33,985 nt of DNA from NCBI GenBank assembly GCA_964591605.1, contig CAZQEN010000032.1:1-33985 (forward strand), given 5' to 3'. Made by a program: the position numbers and the translations under genes. Below are positions 25,359-33,008 of the stretch, in pieces; position 1 is the stretch's first letter, and each line of letters begins with the position of its first letter. Origin of the DNA: CAYLLT01 sp964591605. GTDB lineage: Bacteria; Planctomycetota; Phycisphaerae; UBA1845; PWPN01. Under the pieces are notes generated by a model that made no database searches, was not told where the DNA came from, and was given only the letters and a program-made list of their open reading frames with translations.

Positions 25359-27623
25359 ATGACACGACACATGAGTGGTATTTGCATCGGGTTGCTGCTG
25401 CCGGTCACGGCCTGGGCACAGACGACGCTTCCCGCCGAGAGCACGCGTCCGGCCCTGGAGTTCCCGCACCTGCCCTCGCGGATGCACGCATTCGTGTGGC
25501 GGAACTGGGAGTGTTACCCCGCCGAGCGGCTCGCGGCGGTGATCGGGGCAAGCCCCGAGCAGGTGCGCGAGGTTGGCCGTTCCATGGGCCTGCCCGACTG
25601 GCCGGTGATGAACGCCGAGCAGCAGCGCCGCAATTACATCTCGGTCATCCGGCGCAACTGGCACCTGCTCAACTACGCCCAACTGCTCAGGCTGCTGGGC
25701 TGGACGCCTGAGCAGCTCGGGCACACGTTGCGCGAGGACGACTTTCTGTGGCACAAACTGGGGGGATTCAAGCCGGCCTGCGCGCCGATCCGTTACGAAG
25801 AGCCGGGCCCCGCAGTGCAGGTGCGCTGTGCGGAGATCCGGAAGGTCGTCGAAGCGGCAGTCGCGGGTTTGCCACGCCCAGTGCCGCGGTTCTCATTTCT
25901 CGAAGAACTGGCCCGACCATTGCCGTCCGACGCCAGGACCGGGTCGATCAAAACTGAGGGCGAACGGCCGCTGCGGTATCTGTACTCGTACGCCGCCGTC
26001 TACGGCGACCCCCTGCTCAACCCGGACCTCGACCCGTACCCCGAGGGGCTGCTGCAGCGCCTGGCCGACGTGGGCGTCAACGGCGTGTGGCTGCACGTGG
26101 TCCTGCGCGACCTGGCGCCCAGCGATGATTTCCCCGAGTTCGGCCACGGCCACGAGACGCGCCTGGCAAATCTGCGGGCCATGGTGCAGCGGGCGAAGCG
26201 CTACGGCGTGCGCATCTACCTCTACATGAACGAGCCGCGGGCCATGCCCGAGGCGTTCTTCGACAGACGCCCGCAGATGAAAGGCGTCAAGGAGGGCGAG
26301 TTCGTCACCATGTGCACGAGCGAGCCGCTCGTGCGCGAGTGGATCAGCAACGCCCTCGCTTACGTGTTCGAGGAGGTCCCCGATCTGGGCGGCGTCTTCA
26401 CCATCAGCGCTTCGGAGAACCTGACCAACTGCTGCAGCCACTTCCAGCAGAAGGGCTGCCCGCGCTGCTCGCAACGGACCCTGCCGGAGGTGATCGCCGA
26501 GGTGAACGCGGCCATTTCCGAAGGCGTACGGCGCGGCTCCCCGCGGGCGCGGGTCATCGCCTGGGACTGGGGCTGGCCGAATCAGCAAGCGCCCGAGATC
26601 ATCCAGCGCCTCTCTTCGGGCATCGATGTGATGAGTGTGAGCGAGTGGGACCAGCCGTTCACCCGCGGAGGAGTCGAGAGCAAGGTAGAGGAGTATTCTA
26701 TTTCCGTGGTGGGGCCTGGTCCGCGGGCCACGCGGCACTGGGGGCTGGCCAGAGCCCGCGGACTCAGGATCCTCGCGAAGATGCAGGTGAACTGCACGTG
26801 GGAGATCTCCGCGATTCCCTGGCTGCCGGTGCTCGACCGGGTCGCCGAGCATTGCGCGCGCCTCCGCGAGCGGAAGATCGATGGGCAGATGCTGAGCTGG
26901 ACGCTGGGCGGCTATCCCTCGCCGACGCTGCGGCTCGTGCAGCAGATCTTCGATCACCCGGCGATGACGGCTCAGGAAGCTCTGGCCGCGGTCGCCCGCG
27001 AGCGTTACGGCGATACGGCCGTGCTGGAAGCGTGGACGGCGTTCAGCCGGGCATTCGCCGAATACCCGTACAACGGTGCCCTGCTCTACAACGGTCCGCA
27101 GCAGGTCGGTCCGGCCAACCTGCTGTTCGCCCGGCCGACGGGCCTGGCATCGACGATGGTCGGTTTCCCGTATGACGACCTGAACGGGTGGCGCGGGCCG
27201 TTCCCGATCGACGTGCTGGCCTCCCAGTTCGAGAAGGTCGTGGCGGGATGGGACCAGGGGCTTGCCCTCCTCAGGCAGATGGCGTCGCAGCCCCGTTCCG
27301 AGCAGGCCAGAACCCATCTGCAGCAGGACCTGGGTCTGGCCCGGGCGGCACGCATCCACTTTGCCGCGACGGCCAACCAGATCCGCTTCAACATCGCCCG
27401 CGGCGAGTGCCTCTCGCCGCAGGCAAGCCCCGGGCAGAAAGCGGCGTCCCGGCAGCGCATGCGCGAGCTGCTGGCCCGGGAACGCGGTCTGGCCCGCGAG
27501 ATGATCGAGCTCACCGGACGCGACAGCCGGATCGGCTTCGAGGCCACCAATCACTACTATTATCTTCCGACGGACCTGCTCGAAAAGATCGTCTGCTGCG
27601 AGTGGCTCGCTCAAGACCGATAG
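25359..27623 (+). CDS. Secreted TIM-barrel-like protein, possible glycosidase
   Basis: A 754-residue protein with a signal peptide (MSGICIGLLLPVTAWAQ). Two short helix-turn-helix-like segments stand near the N-terminus: ERLAAVIGASPEQVREVG (about residues 55-72) and LLRLLGWTPEQLGHTLRE (about 108-125). From about residue 200 the pattern suggests a (beta/alpha)8 barrel of the glycosidase superfamily: GVNGVWLHVVLRDL, YGVRIYLYMNEPRA, GGVFTISASENLTNC and RVIAWDWGWPN. A CPRC pair near residue 367 may bind metal. No family name can be given with certainty, and glutamates such as those in YLYMNEP and SASEN are only candidates for catalysis. ATG 25359 has GGAGG 7 nt upstream. It faces the sulfatase gene, and the two may act on the same sulfated polysaccharide. 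Confidence 0.75.
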   Translation: MTRHMSGICIGLLLPVTAWAQTTLPAESTRPALEFPHLPSRMHAFVWRNWECYPAERLAAVIGASPEQVREVGRSMGLPDWPVMNAEQQRRNYISVIRRNWHLLNYAQLLRLLGWTPEQLGHTLREDDFLWHKLGGFKPACAPIRYEEPGPAVQVRCAEIRKVVEAAVAGLPRPVPRFSFLEELARPLPSDARTGSIKTEGERPLRYLYSYAAVYGDPLLNPDLDPYPEGLLQRLADVGVNGVWLHVVLRDLAPSDDFPEFGHGHETRLANLRAMVQRAKRYGVRIYLYMNEPRAMPEAFFDRRPQMKGVKEGEFVTMCTSEPLVREWISNALAYVFEEVPDLGGVFTISASENLTNCCSHFQQKGCPRCSQRTLPEVIAEVNAAISEGVRRGSPRARVIAWDWGWPNQQAPEIIQRLSSGIDVMSVSEWDQPFTRGGVESKVEEYSISVVGPGPRATRHWGLARARGLRILAKMQVNCTWEISAIPWLPVLDRVAEHCARLRERKIDGQMLSWTLGGYPSPTLRLVQQIFDHPAMTAQEALAAVARERYGDTAVLEAWTAFSRAFAEYPYNGALLYNGPQQVGPANLLFARPTGLASTMVGFPYDDLNGWRGPFPIDVLASQFEKVVAGWDQGLALLRQMASQPRSEQARTHLQQDLGLARAARIHFAATANQIRFNIARGECLSPQASPGQKAASRQRMRELLARERGLAREMIELTGRDSRIGFEATNHYYYLPTDLLEKIVCCEWLAQDR

Positions 27624-27633
27624 CCGTACGTCC

Positions 27634-27670
27634 GTCTCCGGCGTGCACGGCCGCCACGGGGGCGGCCGCT
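27634..27670 (+). repeat. Dispersed palindromic repeat (GTGVSPV type), intergenic copy
   Basis: Contains the hairpin GGCCGCC-ACGGG-GGCGGCC (27649-27667) and matches the second half of the repeat at 17366-17418. It lies between two convergent genes and may also slow transcription from both sides. Confidence 0.65.
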
Positions 27671-27707
27671 ACGGCAAGAGGGTGGCGCCGGGCACAGAGC
27701 CCCGACG

Positions 27708-30062
27708 CTACCGTCGAAGCCAGCCCGCGGCGGCGATGCGTCGGAACTCCGCTTCGATGTCGCCGCCCTCGTAGAACGACAGCCAGCCGCGGATGCGCTG
27801 CGTTTGGCCCGGCGGGCAGTCCGGAATTTTCGGATCGGAATGGAAGCACGGGCAGGGAGGGTTCGCCCATGGCTTGTAGCAGTGTTCCCACGCGGTGATC
27901 ACCCAGCGCTTCCCGTCGGGCGAGCGGCAGGCGGCGAACGGGCTGCTGAGCACCTTGTTGTCGTTGGTCAGCGGTTCGAACCCCTTCGCCTCCTTGGGCA
28001 TCACGCAGATCTGCGTGCGGAGATTCGTGAGCGGTTTGTCGGCCCCGTTGGTCAGCCAGAGCTCCATGCGCACCGCGTCCGCGGCGGGCATGACCTTCGT
28101 GCCGAAGCTCACGCCGTTGGGCAGGCGGCGCTCGCTTTCCAGCGTGCCGTCCGCCAGCCGCTTCCACTCGAGCTTCTCCAGCTCCATGTTCTGCCTGGTC
28201 CAGATCGTCGGGCTGTGCGTGTGGGCCAGATAGAGCAGCTCGTATTCCCACCAGATGGCCTCGGGCACGTCGACGACGACGTAGCTTCGCGGGTCCCAGG
28301 GTGCAAAGACGCTGATTTTCGTCTCTCGCTGCGGCGCGATCGCTCCGTCGAGGAAACCGATCCGCGGATGACGCCCGCCGGGATAGGGCAGGACCCGCAG
28401 CGGCTCATCCTTTTGACGTGTGGGCAGCCGCTGAGCGGACAAGCCCAGCTTCCTCACCCCTTCACGCAGCGCCACCGCCGACAGCCCGGTGGCGGCGCTC
28501 ATCTCCGGCTCGCTGAAGCCGTGGGCAAGCATGTTTTCAAGCCAGTCGCGCAGTTCCGCCTCGCTCCGCGGCGGGCGGGCATCGCTGGGCAGCGCGGCTC
28601 TCCACCCGGCGTTGAGAATCGTGTGCAGTTCCTCCACATCCGCGGCGTGGGCCGGATCTTTCGCGAGATTGGTGAACTCGTGGGGGTCGTGCTCATGGTC
28701 ATAGAGCTCATTCACTTCAGGCTTGCCCCACTCGGTGTAGCGCCAACGCTGCGTGCGGACGCTGCGCCCCAGCGTGTCGGGGCCGCGGCCCATGATCGTG
28801 AAAGCGGCCCGCTTCCACGGCCGGTCGGGCTGCGGAATGAGATTGCTGAAGCTCAAGCCGTCCAGATCGAGCGGCGGATGAATGCGGCACAGCTCGGCCA
28901 GCGTCGGATAGAGGTCCACGAACTCGACGAGCTGCGTGCAGACGCCGCCGGGCCTGGTCCTGCCCGGCACGTGCATGAGCAGCGGCGCACGGGCGGACTC
29001 CTCGAAGAGCATCGCCTTTTCCCACAGGCCGTGTTCGCCAAGCAGATAGCCGTGGTCGCCGATGAAGACAACGATCGTATTGTCCCAGAGGTTGAGTCGC
29101 TTGAGCGCATCGAGCAGCAGGCCCACCTGGGCGTCGAGATAGCTCACGCAGGCGTAATAGGCGGCCGTGAACCGCCGCCGTGTCGCGTCGCCCGGCCCTG
29201 GCTCGGCGTAGAACTGGCGGCGCGGGTTCATCGCCAGCGCCGGCACGTCGCCCAGATCGTCGGGCACGCCGGGAGCGAATTTGAACGCGTCGAGCGGATA
29301 CAGATCGTAGTATTTCTGCGGCGCCCAATACGGGATGTGCGGGCGGGCGATGCCGCAGCCGATGAAGAAGGGTTTGTCGCCGTAGGCCTTGTCCTCGAGC
29401 CACTGGATGATCTGGCGGACGGACTTGCCGTCGGCCTGTTCGTCGTCCGCCATGTCGGTCGGACCGATGCCCGGCGGCGTCTGGCCAGCGGCGAGCTCGC
29501 GAATCGATTCGCGCTTCTTCTGCCAGGCGTCGCGGTTTTCGGGGCGGTCAACCGGCCCATGCGCGCGCTCGAACTCGCGGCGGGCGTTCTCGATCACCGG
29601 GTTGCGCTCATCTGAGAGCCGCAGATACTGCATCCATGACTGTGCCTTGTCGCCCTCGCGGTCGTGGAAGATCTTGTTGACGCCCGCCGTCCAGTAGCCG
29701 TTCTGCCTGAACAACTGAGGTAGCGTGATGACGTCCGGCACTCTGCTGCGCAGCGGCGTGTTGTTGCTGAGCACGCCGGTGGTCTCCGGCCGCCGCCCGG
29801 TGAGAAACGACGACCGCGACGGGTTGCACACCGGATACTGGCAGTACGCCCGATCGAAACGCATCCCCTCCGCGGCGAGCCGGTCGAGGTGGGGCGTCCG
29901 CACGTCGTTATAGCCGTAGCAGTTCAACCGGGTGTTGAGATCGTCGGAAACGATGAACAGCACGTTCATCCGCGGCGGCGGCTCTGCAGCAGGAGCGGTC
30001 GGAGAGCAGACGGCGATGATGGCCATCACCAACAGACGACAGGAACGAGGCTGGACGGGCAT
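27708..30062 (-). CDS. Secreted sulfatase (iduronate-2-sulfatase type) with an extra C-terminal domain
   Basis: A 784-residue arylsulfatase-superfamily enzyme that removes sulfate from polysaccharides. A signal peptide (CRLLVMAIIAVCSPTAPAA) is followed by NVLFIVSDDLN, where Asp40 and Asp41 bind calcium. Cys79 in the signature CNPSRSSFLTGRRP is the residue converted to formylglycine. FIGDHGYLLGEHGLWEK carries further metal and catalytic residues. The sulfatase part ends near residue 500. Residues about 515-540 hold a helix-turn-helix-like segment (SAATGLSAVALREGVRKLG), and a beta-rich domain of about 240 residues follows (ISVFAPWDPRSYVVVDVPEA onward). Classical iduronate sulfatases are about 500 residues and lack it. 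The ribosome binding site is GGAGG, 9 nt before the ATG. An anaerobic or FGE maturation gene is not in the window. Confidence 0.92.
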   Translation of the reverse strand: MPVQPRSCRLLVMAIIAVCSPTAPAAEPPPRMNVLFIVSDDLNTRLNCYGYNDVRTPHLDRLAAEGMRFDRAYCQYPVCNPSRSSFLTGRRPETTGVLSNNTPLRSRVPDVITLPQLFRQNGYWTAGVNKIFHDREGDKAQSWMQYLRLSDERNPVIENARREFERAHGPVDRPENRDAWQKKRESIRELAAGQTPPGIGPTDMADDEQADGKSVRQIIQWLEDKAYGDKPFFIGCGIARPHIPYWAPQKYYDLYPLDAFKFAPGVPDDLGDVPALAMNPRRQFYAEPGPGDATRRRFTAAYYACVSYLDAQVGLLLDALKRLNLWDNTIVVFIGDHGYLLGEHGLWEKAMLFEESARAPLLMHVPGRTRPGGVCTQLVEFVDLYPTLAELCRIHPPLDLDGLSFSNLIPQPDRPWKRAAFTIMGRGPDTLGRSVRTQRWRYTEWGKPEVNELYDHEHDPHEFTNLAKDPAHAADVEELHTILNAGWRAALPSDARPPRSEAELRDWLENMLAHGFSEPEMSAATGLSAVALREGVRKLGLSAQRLPTRQKDEPLRVLPYPGGRHPRIGFLDGAIAPQRETKISVFAPWDPRSYVVVDVPEAIWWEYELLYLAHTHSPTIWTRQNMELEKLEWKRLADGTLESERRLPNGVSFGTKVMPAADAVRMELWLTNGADKPLTNLRTQICVMPKEAKGFEPLTNDNKVLSSPFAACRSPDGKRWVITAWEHCYKPWANPPCPCFHSDPKIPDCPPGQTQRIRGWLSFYEGGDIEAEFRRIAAAGWLRR

Positions 30063-30211
30063 CCGATAAACCTCCGTAACGATCCGCGCCGGCTACGGTA
30101 ACGCCGCCGCCGGAATCAACAAAGTCACGGCCACCGGAAAGCCCGGCAGCACCGGAGGAGGCCGAAGATGATGGACGGGGGCAATGGGCTATGTGCCTCC
30201 TGGTCCTATAA

Positions 30212-30400
30212 TCGCTGCCTGGGAGCCAAGCCGAGTACTGGACCGTCGATCCCCGCGGGCGGCGGATCACCGTCCTGCGGCTCGCCGAGGGCGTCTACGC
30301 GACGCACGGCGAGTTCCGGCCCGGCGATCGGGCCGCTTCCGCACTGCTGGGTGGCTTCGACGTGGACGTGCGGGAAGTGTTCACGGCGGCGGAGAGTTGA
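30212..30400 (+). pseudogene. C-terminal remnant of a Uma2-family endonuclease gene
   Basis: The open frame starts just after a TAA (30209-30211), has no usable start codon, and ends at TGA 30400. From 30233 it encodes EYWTVDPRGRRITVLRL, then GEFRPGDRAASALLGGFDVD and VREVF. This is the end of Uma2-type PD-(D/E)XK nucleases (pattern YWIVDP...SPLLPGF). Intact members have about 190 residues, so roughly two thirds, including the N-terminal part of the nuclease core, is missing. The preceding 150 bp contain no recognisable part of it. It is a decayed gene fragment. Confidence 0.7.
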
Positions 30401-30478
30401 AGACCGCTGTCGGCGCCCAGAGGCGCCGTGAAACGCGGGAGCGTCCTTTCCCGGACGCCGGGTTTCGTGTATCGGGCG

Positions 30479-30508
30479 CCCCACCCCGTCGCCGAGCGCG
30501 GGGTGGGG
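30479..30508. repeat. 10-bp inverted repeat downstream of the Uma2 remnant
   Basis: CCCCACCCCG and CGGGGTGGGG pair perfectly around a 10-nt loop. There is no T-run. It resembles the other palindromic units in this window but has no copy elsewhere here. Confidence 0.55.
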
Positions 30509-30543
30509 GACCGATGTCTACGGAAAACGGCAGTCACGACAAA

Positions 30544-30568
30544 GAGACCCGGCCGTCAGCCGGGTCTC
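30544..30568 (-). terminator. Terminator of the PEP-CTERM gene
   Basis: GAGACCCGGC and GCCGGGTCTC form a perfect 10-bp stem with a 5-nt loop. On the minus strand it is followed by TTTGT. It lies 25 bp after the stop of the PEP-CTERM gene. Confidence 0.65.
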
Positions 30569-30592
30569 GGTGAGCACGATACGCAGAAGAGC

Positions 30593-31396
30593 TTATGCCC
30601 TTCTCGGGCGTCCTGTGAGGACGACGACGCCAGCAGCCAGAAGCATCAGCGAGGCCGGCTCGGGAACGAAATCATACCGGGTGACGACTCCGTTGACGCC
30701 GATCTCGATCCAGTCGACGTAGCCGGTGACACCGCTGTAGTTGGCGCGCTGCTCGTCGTAGAGCGGATTGTTCCCGACGTTCAGCGCATGCTGAGAGACA
30801 TAGCCCCAGTCCACCGGCAGTTGCGCCGTCGTGGCAAAGGTGGCGGTGCCCAGCACGGCCTTGGCGGCGGCGAGGCTCGAGTAGGTGACGTTGTTGTCCA
30901 GCGACCGCCAGAGGCCGGTCGTGGCGCAGTCGTACTCGTTCCAGACGCCCGGAGCGCGCGGATTGCTCGCCCCCCAGGTCGCAGAGGTCCAGGGAATCCA
31001 CACGAGATTGCGGTCGGCAGTCGCGTTGTTTCTCGAGAGCGAGAACGTGATGCTCGGCGGCTGCCAGCTCTGCACGTTATCGCCGCCCAGACCGAACGTC
31101 TTGATCTTGACGCTCGTGATCGCCGACAGCGGCGTGCCCGCCAGCGCACCGGTGCTGAGGCCGGCCCACTGGAACTGCCAGGAGGTAGGCATGCTTCCGG
31201 TGACGAACCTGAAGTTGCTGGCGCCGTAGTGGCTGGTCGCCTCGACGGTGGCGTTGGTGCTTCCGCCCCAGACATAGGTGGCCGTGGATTTCCAGCCGTT
31301 GGCCGCCAGATTGTCCGGCGTGAGGATCACCGTGTCCGCGCTTGCCACCGCCGTCATCGTCAGCGCGGAAATAACAACCCAACTCGACAATCTCAT
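30593..31396 (-). CDS. PEP-CTERM exosortase-sorted protein
   Basis: A 267-residue exported protein. An N-terminal signal peptide (MRLSSWVVISALTMTAVASA) and a C-terminal VPEPASLMLLAAGVVVLTG followed by RPRRA form the classic PEP-CTERM tripartite sorting signal, which exosortase recognises at the inner membrane. The mature region is rich in Thr, Ser, Asn and aromatic residues, as expected for a surface or matrix protein, and has no recognised domain. The ribosome binding site is very strong (GGAGGAGG just upstream), and the ATG overlaps the stop of an upstream 23-codon ORF (ATGA). A terminator hairpin follows the gene. No exosortase gene is in the window, so it must be elsewhere. Confidence 0.9.
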   Translation of the reverse strand: MRLSSWVVISALTMTAVASADTVILTPDNLAANGWKSTATYVWGGSTNATVEATSHYGASNFRFVTGSMPTSWQFQWAGLSTGALAGTPLSAITSVKIKTFGLGGDNVQSWQPPSITFSLSRNNATADRNLVWIPWTSATWGASNPRAPGVWNEYDCATTGLWRSLDNNVTYSSLAAAKAVLGTATFATTAQLPVDWGYVSQHALNVGNNPLYDEQRANYSGVTGYVDWIEIGVNGVVTRYDFVPEPASLMLLAAGVVVLTGRPRRA

Positions 31397-31464
31397 TTTC
31401 CTCCTCCTTTCCGGGTGGCCGAGCCCTTCCGGACCGACCCCCTAAGCACAGCGTTGTTGCTCAT
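31393..31464 (-). CDS. 23-residue leader ORF translationally coupled to the PEP-CTERM gene
   Basis: ATG 31464 has a strong ribosome binding site (GAAGGAGGG) and opens a frame of 23 codons encoding a basic, Gly/Arg/Lys-rich peptide: MSNNAVLRGS, then VRKGSATRKGGGK. Its TGA shares ATGA with the start of the PEP-CTERM gene. The pairing of a good ribosome binding site with a stop-start overlap suggests translational coupling or a leader peptide rather than chance. The same stretch also forms the ribosome binding site of the next gene (the GGAGGA codons Gly-Gly-Gly), so translating the leader may control access to it. No family is recognised; the peptide could have no role of its own. Confidence 0.45.
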   Translation of the reverse strand: MSNNAVLRGSVRKGSATRKGGGK

Positions 31465-31758
31465 CGCACCCTCCTTCTGGCAGGTTGCCGCTGCCGATCA
31501 ATGGTGCTTTTCCTGCGAGCCCGCGCTCCCGCCAGGTCCGCCGGCCGGGACACGCAGGTCGAACGCCCCCGATTGGAGAAACACACTCACCATCCGCCTG
31601 ACGCCCCCCTTGGAAGTCGCCTGCCGCTTCGGAGCCGGCCCATGACGGCATCTCGCGATGCGTCACCGCACCGGCACGATCGCAGTCTCTCTCTCAGGGG
31701 GAAGGTGTCGTGTGAACAAGACAGGGCGAGAAGGTGGGTTCGACCTGTCGCTGCTCTC

Positions 31759-31788
31759 AGCCTACAGGAACAGCGGGGTTCGTGTCAA
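31759..31788 (-). promoter_or_regulatory. Candidate promoter of the PEP-CTERM transcript
   Basis: On the minus strand, a consensus -35 TTGACA (31783-31788), an 18-bp spacer and a weak -10 TAGGCT (31759-31764). Confidence 0.35.
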
Positions 31789-31884
31789 CAAAAACGCCGT
31801 GGCCGTTGCCTCAGCCGGGTGTGCTTAGAGGACTTCGCGTGCGTTCGTCAGCATTTCCGTATGCTGGAGGAGCACGCTCTTTTG

Positions 31885-31913
31885 ATCTTCGAGTCGCCCA
31901 CCCTTGGGTGGGC
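31885..31913 (+). repeat. Repeat with perfect palindrome, copy A (ATCTTCGAGTC family)
   Basis: Starts ATCTTCGAGTC and contains GCCCACCC-TT-GGGTGGGC. The related copy is at 32928-32955. Both lie just downstream of the duplicated 3' end (VWA and Hint genes) in the direction of transcription. Confidence 0.6.
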
Positions 31914-31919
31914 CACCCG

Positions 31920-31989
31920 GCCACACCTACTCGAATCACTCGGCGCAGCGCTCCCGGACAGTGGTTTCGTAGCGGACGCCGTCAGGGAC
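31920..31989 (-). repeat. Duplicated 3' gene end, Hint-protein copy
   Basis: A 70-nt block that matches 33029-33098 at 58 of 70 positions without gaps. The 42 nt inside the genes match at 38 positions, and the next 28 nt, which lie beyond the VWA stop codon, match at 20. It encodes the C-terminal VPDGVRYETTVRER of the Hint protein. TGC here replaces the TGA stop of the VWA copy, so the Hint protein runs three codons further. Confidence 0.8.
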
Positions 31990-32907
31990 TGATGGAGGGC
32001 GGAGAGGGGGTATCGCCTCGCCTCCTGAGTGGGGACGCTGTGAACGGGCGGCGTGTATCCGCTCGCCCAACTTCGCTGCCTGCCGCCGCCGGTCGTCCAA
32101 CTCGGCCAGAAACGCTTCCTCGTGCTCGAACCGGATCTCCGCGTTGCGTCTCCACTTCCAGGGCATATCCTCTATCCAGAGGATAACACTCCCCGGATAA
32201 GCGCGACCCCGTATCTGGCGGAGAACCGATTCGTCATGACGCAACGACGGCCGGAGTGTGAAACGCAGATATCCGTGCTGATCGATGGACCAATGCTCGA
32301 TGCGGTAGAGATCATCGCCCGATACCGCCAGAAACCCGGTGGCGTCGGGCGAAAGCTCCAGACGGTACATTCTTCGCCAGTAGTGCGGCGACTCGGCAAT
32401 CCAGACGCCATGGAGGTCCTGCGGCCGCGCGGGTGGCGGAACGGACTTGTTGTGGACGACAACACCTTCGGCGATGAAGTTGGCCGATGGTGAGACCGTC
32501 AGGTCGTACACCCGCGTCGGTTCGCTGCAGACAACAATGGAGTCAATCCGTTTGGGGCCGGTGGCGGTTTGCACAAGATCCCCGATCGACAGGCGGGAGG
32601 CCCGTTTCCAGCCCTCTCGTGTCGCGACCGGATGAGCCCCGGTCACCTGGAGCGGATGCGGTTGGCCGGCCACCTGGATCTTCAGATAGGAGCGACAGCG
32701 AGACATGGTCTTGCCGGTCACGCGTCCGATCGCTGGGCTCCCGTCGTCTCGCTGGCTGATGACCTCGTCGCCGATTTGAATGTGCTCGATCAGCACCTCA
32801 CCCGTCGGCGTCGCGATACGCGTGCCGTGAACGACGCAGCAGCCTGATGGAATCAGCAAGAGCATCGAGAGGGCAGCACACATCACGCGAGAGAGCGTCT
32901 CGGGCAT
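31936..32907 (-). CDS. Hint-domain (intein/Hedgehog-type) secreted protein, probably lipid-anchored
   Basis: A 323-residue protein. The N-terminus MPETLSRVMCAALSMLLLIP-SGCC is a signal peptide ending in a lipobox-like SGC (Cys23). A Hint domain follows directly: block A CVVHGTRIATPTGEVLIEHI (Cys24), block B VTGAHPVATREGW, block F VYDLTVSPSANFIAEG and block G VVVHN (His152, Asn153). The residue after Asn is Lys, not Cys/Ser/Thr, so protein splicing is unlikely and this fits bacterial intein-like domains that cleave. The 170-residue rest is Trp- and Arg-rich with unknown fold. Its last 14 residues, VPDGVRYETTVRER, are nearly identical to the end of the upstream VWA protein. ATG 32907 is chosen because it begins the signal peptide; the frame upstream is repeat DNA. 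Confidence 0.85.
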   Translation of the reverse strand: MPETLSRVMCAALSMLLLIPSGCCVVHGTRIATPTGEVLIEHIQIGDEVISQRDDGSPAIGRVTGKTMSRCRSYLKIQVAGQPHPLQVTGAHPVATREGWKRASRLSIGDLVQTATGPKRIDSIVVCSEPTRVYDLTVSPSANFIAEGVVVHNKSVPPPARPQDLHGVWIAESPHYWRRMYRLELSPDATGFLAVSGDDLYRIEHWSIDQHGYLRFTLRPSLRHDESVLRQIRGRAYPGSVILWIEDMPWKWRRNAEIRFEHEEAFLAELDDRRRQAAKLGERIHAARSQRPHSGGEAIPPLRPPSVPDGVRYETTVRERCAE

Positions 32908-32927
32908 CGGAGTGTCATGACCTTTCC

Positions 32928-32955
32928 ATCTTCGAGTCCCCCACCGCTCCGCGAT
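32928..32955 (+). repeat. Repeat, copy B (ATCTTCGAGTC family)
   Basis: Starts ATCTTCGAGTCCCCCACC. The first 18 bases match the copy at 31885 at all but one position. The palindrome is decayed here. It lies between the VWA and Hint genes. Confidence 0.5.
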
Positions 32956-33008
32956 GGGCCATCCTGCCATCGAATACGACCCTCGTTCTCGGCCGAGACG
33001 CCCTCGGA

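Larger units (their letters stand above)
31465..31935. other. Intergenic region upstream of the PEP-CTERM gene
   Basis: 471 bp with no convincing gene. It holds a minus-strand promoter candidate (31759-31788), a palindrome-containing repeat (31885-31913), and the end of the block shared with the VWA gene (31920-31989). If the promoter is used, the PEP-CTERM mRNA has a leader of nearly 290 nt before the small ORF. No riboswitch motif was recognised. Confidence 0.45.

Noticed and set aside
27804..29615. Plus-strand open frame of 603 residues opposite the sulfatase
   Set aside because: The sulfatase signature lies on the other strand. The antisense frame has no domain and runs through the sulfatase coding sequence.
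31465..31500. Possible sigma54 promoter (TGGCAGGTTGC) near the PEP-CTERM gene
   Set aside because: The spacing between the GG and GC elements is too short for sigma54, and the orientation is away from the gene.
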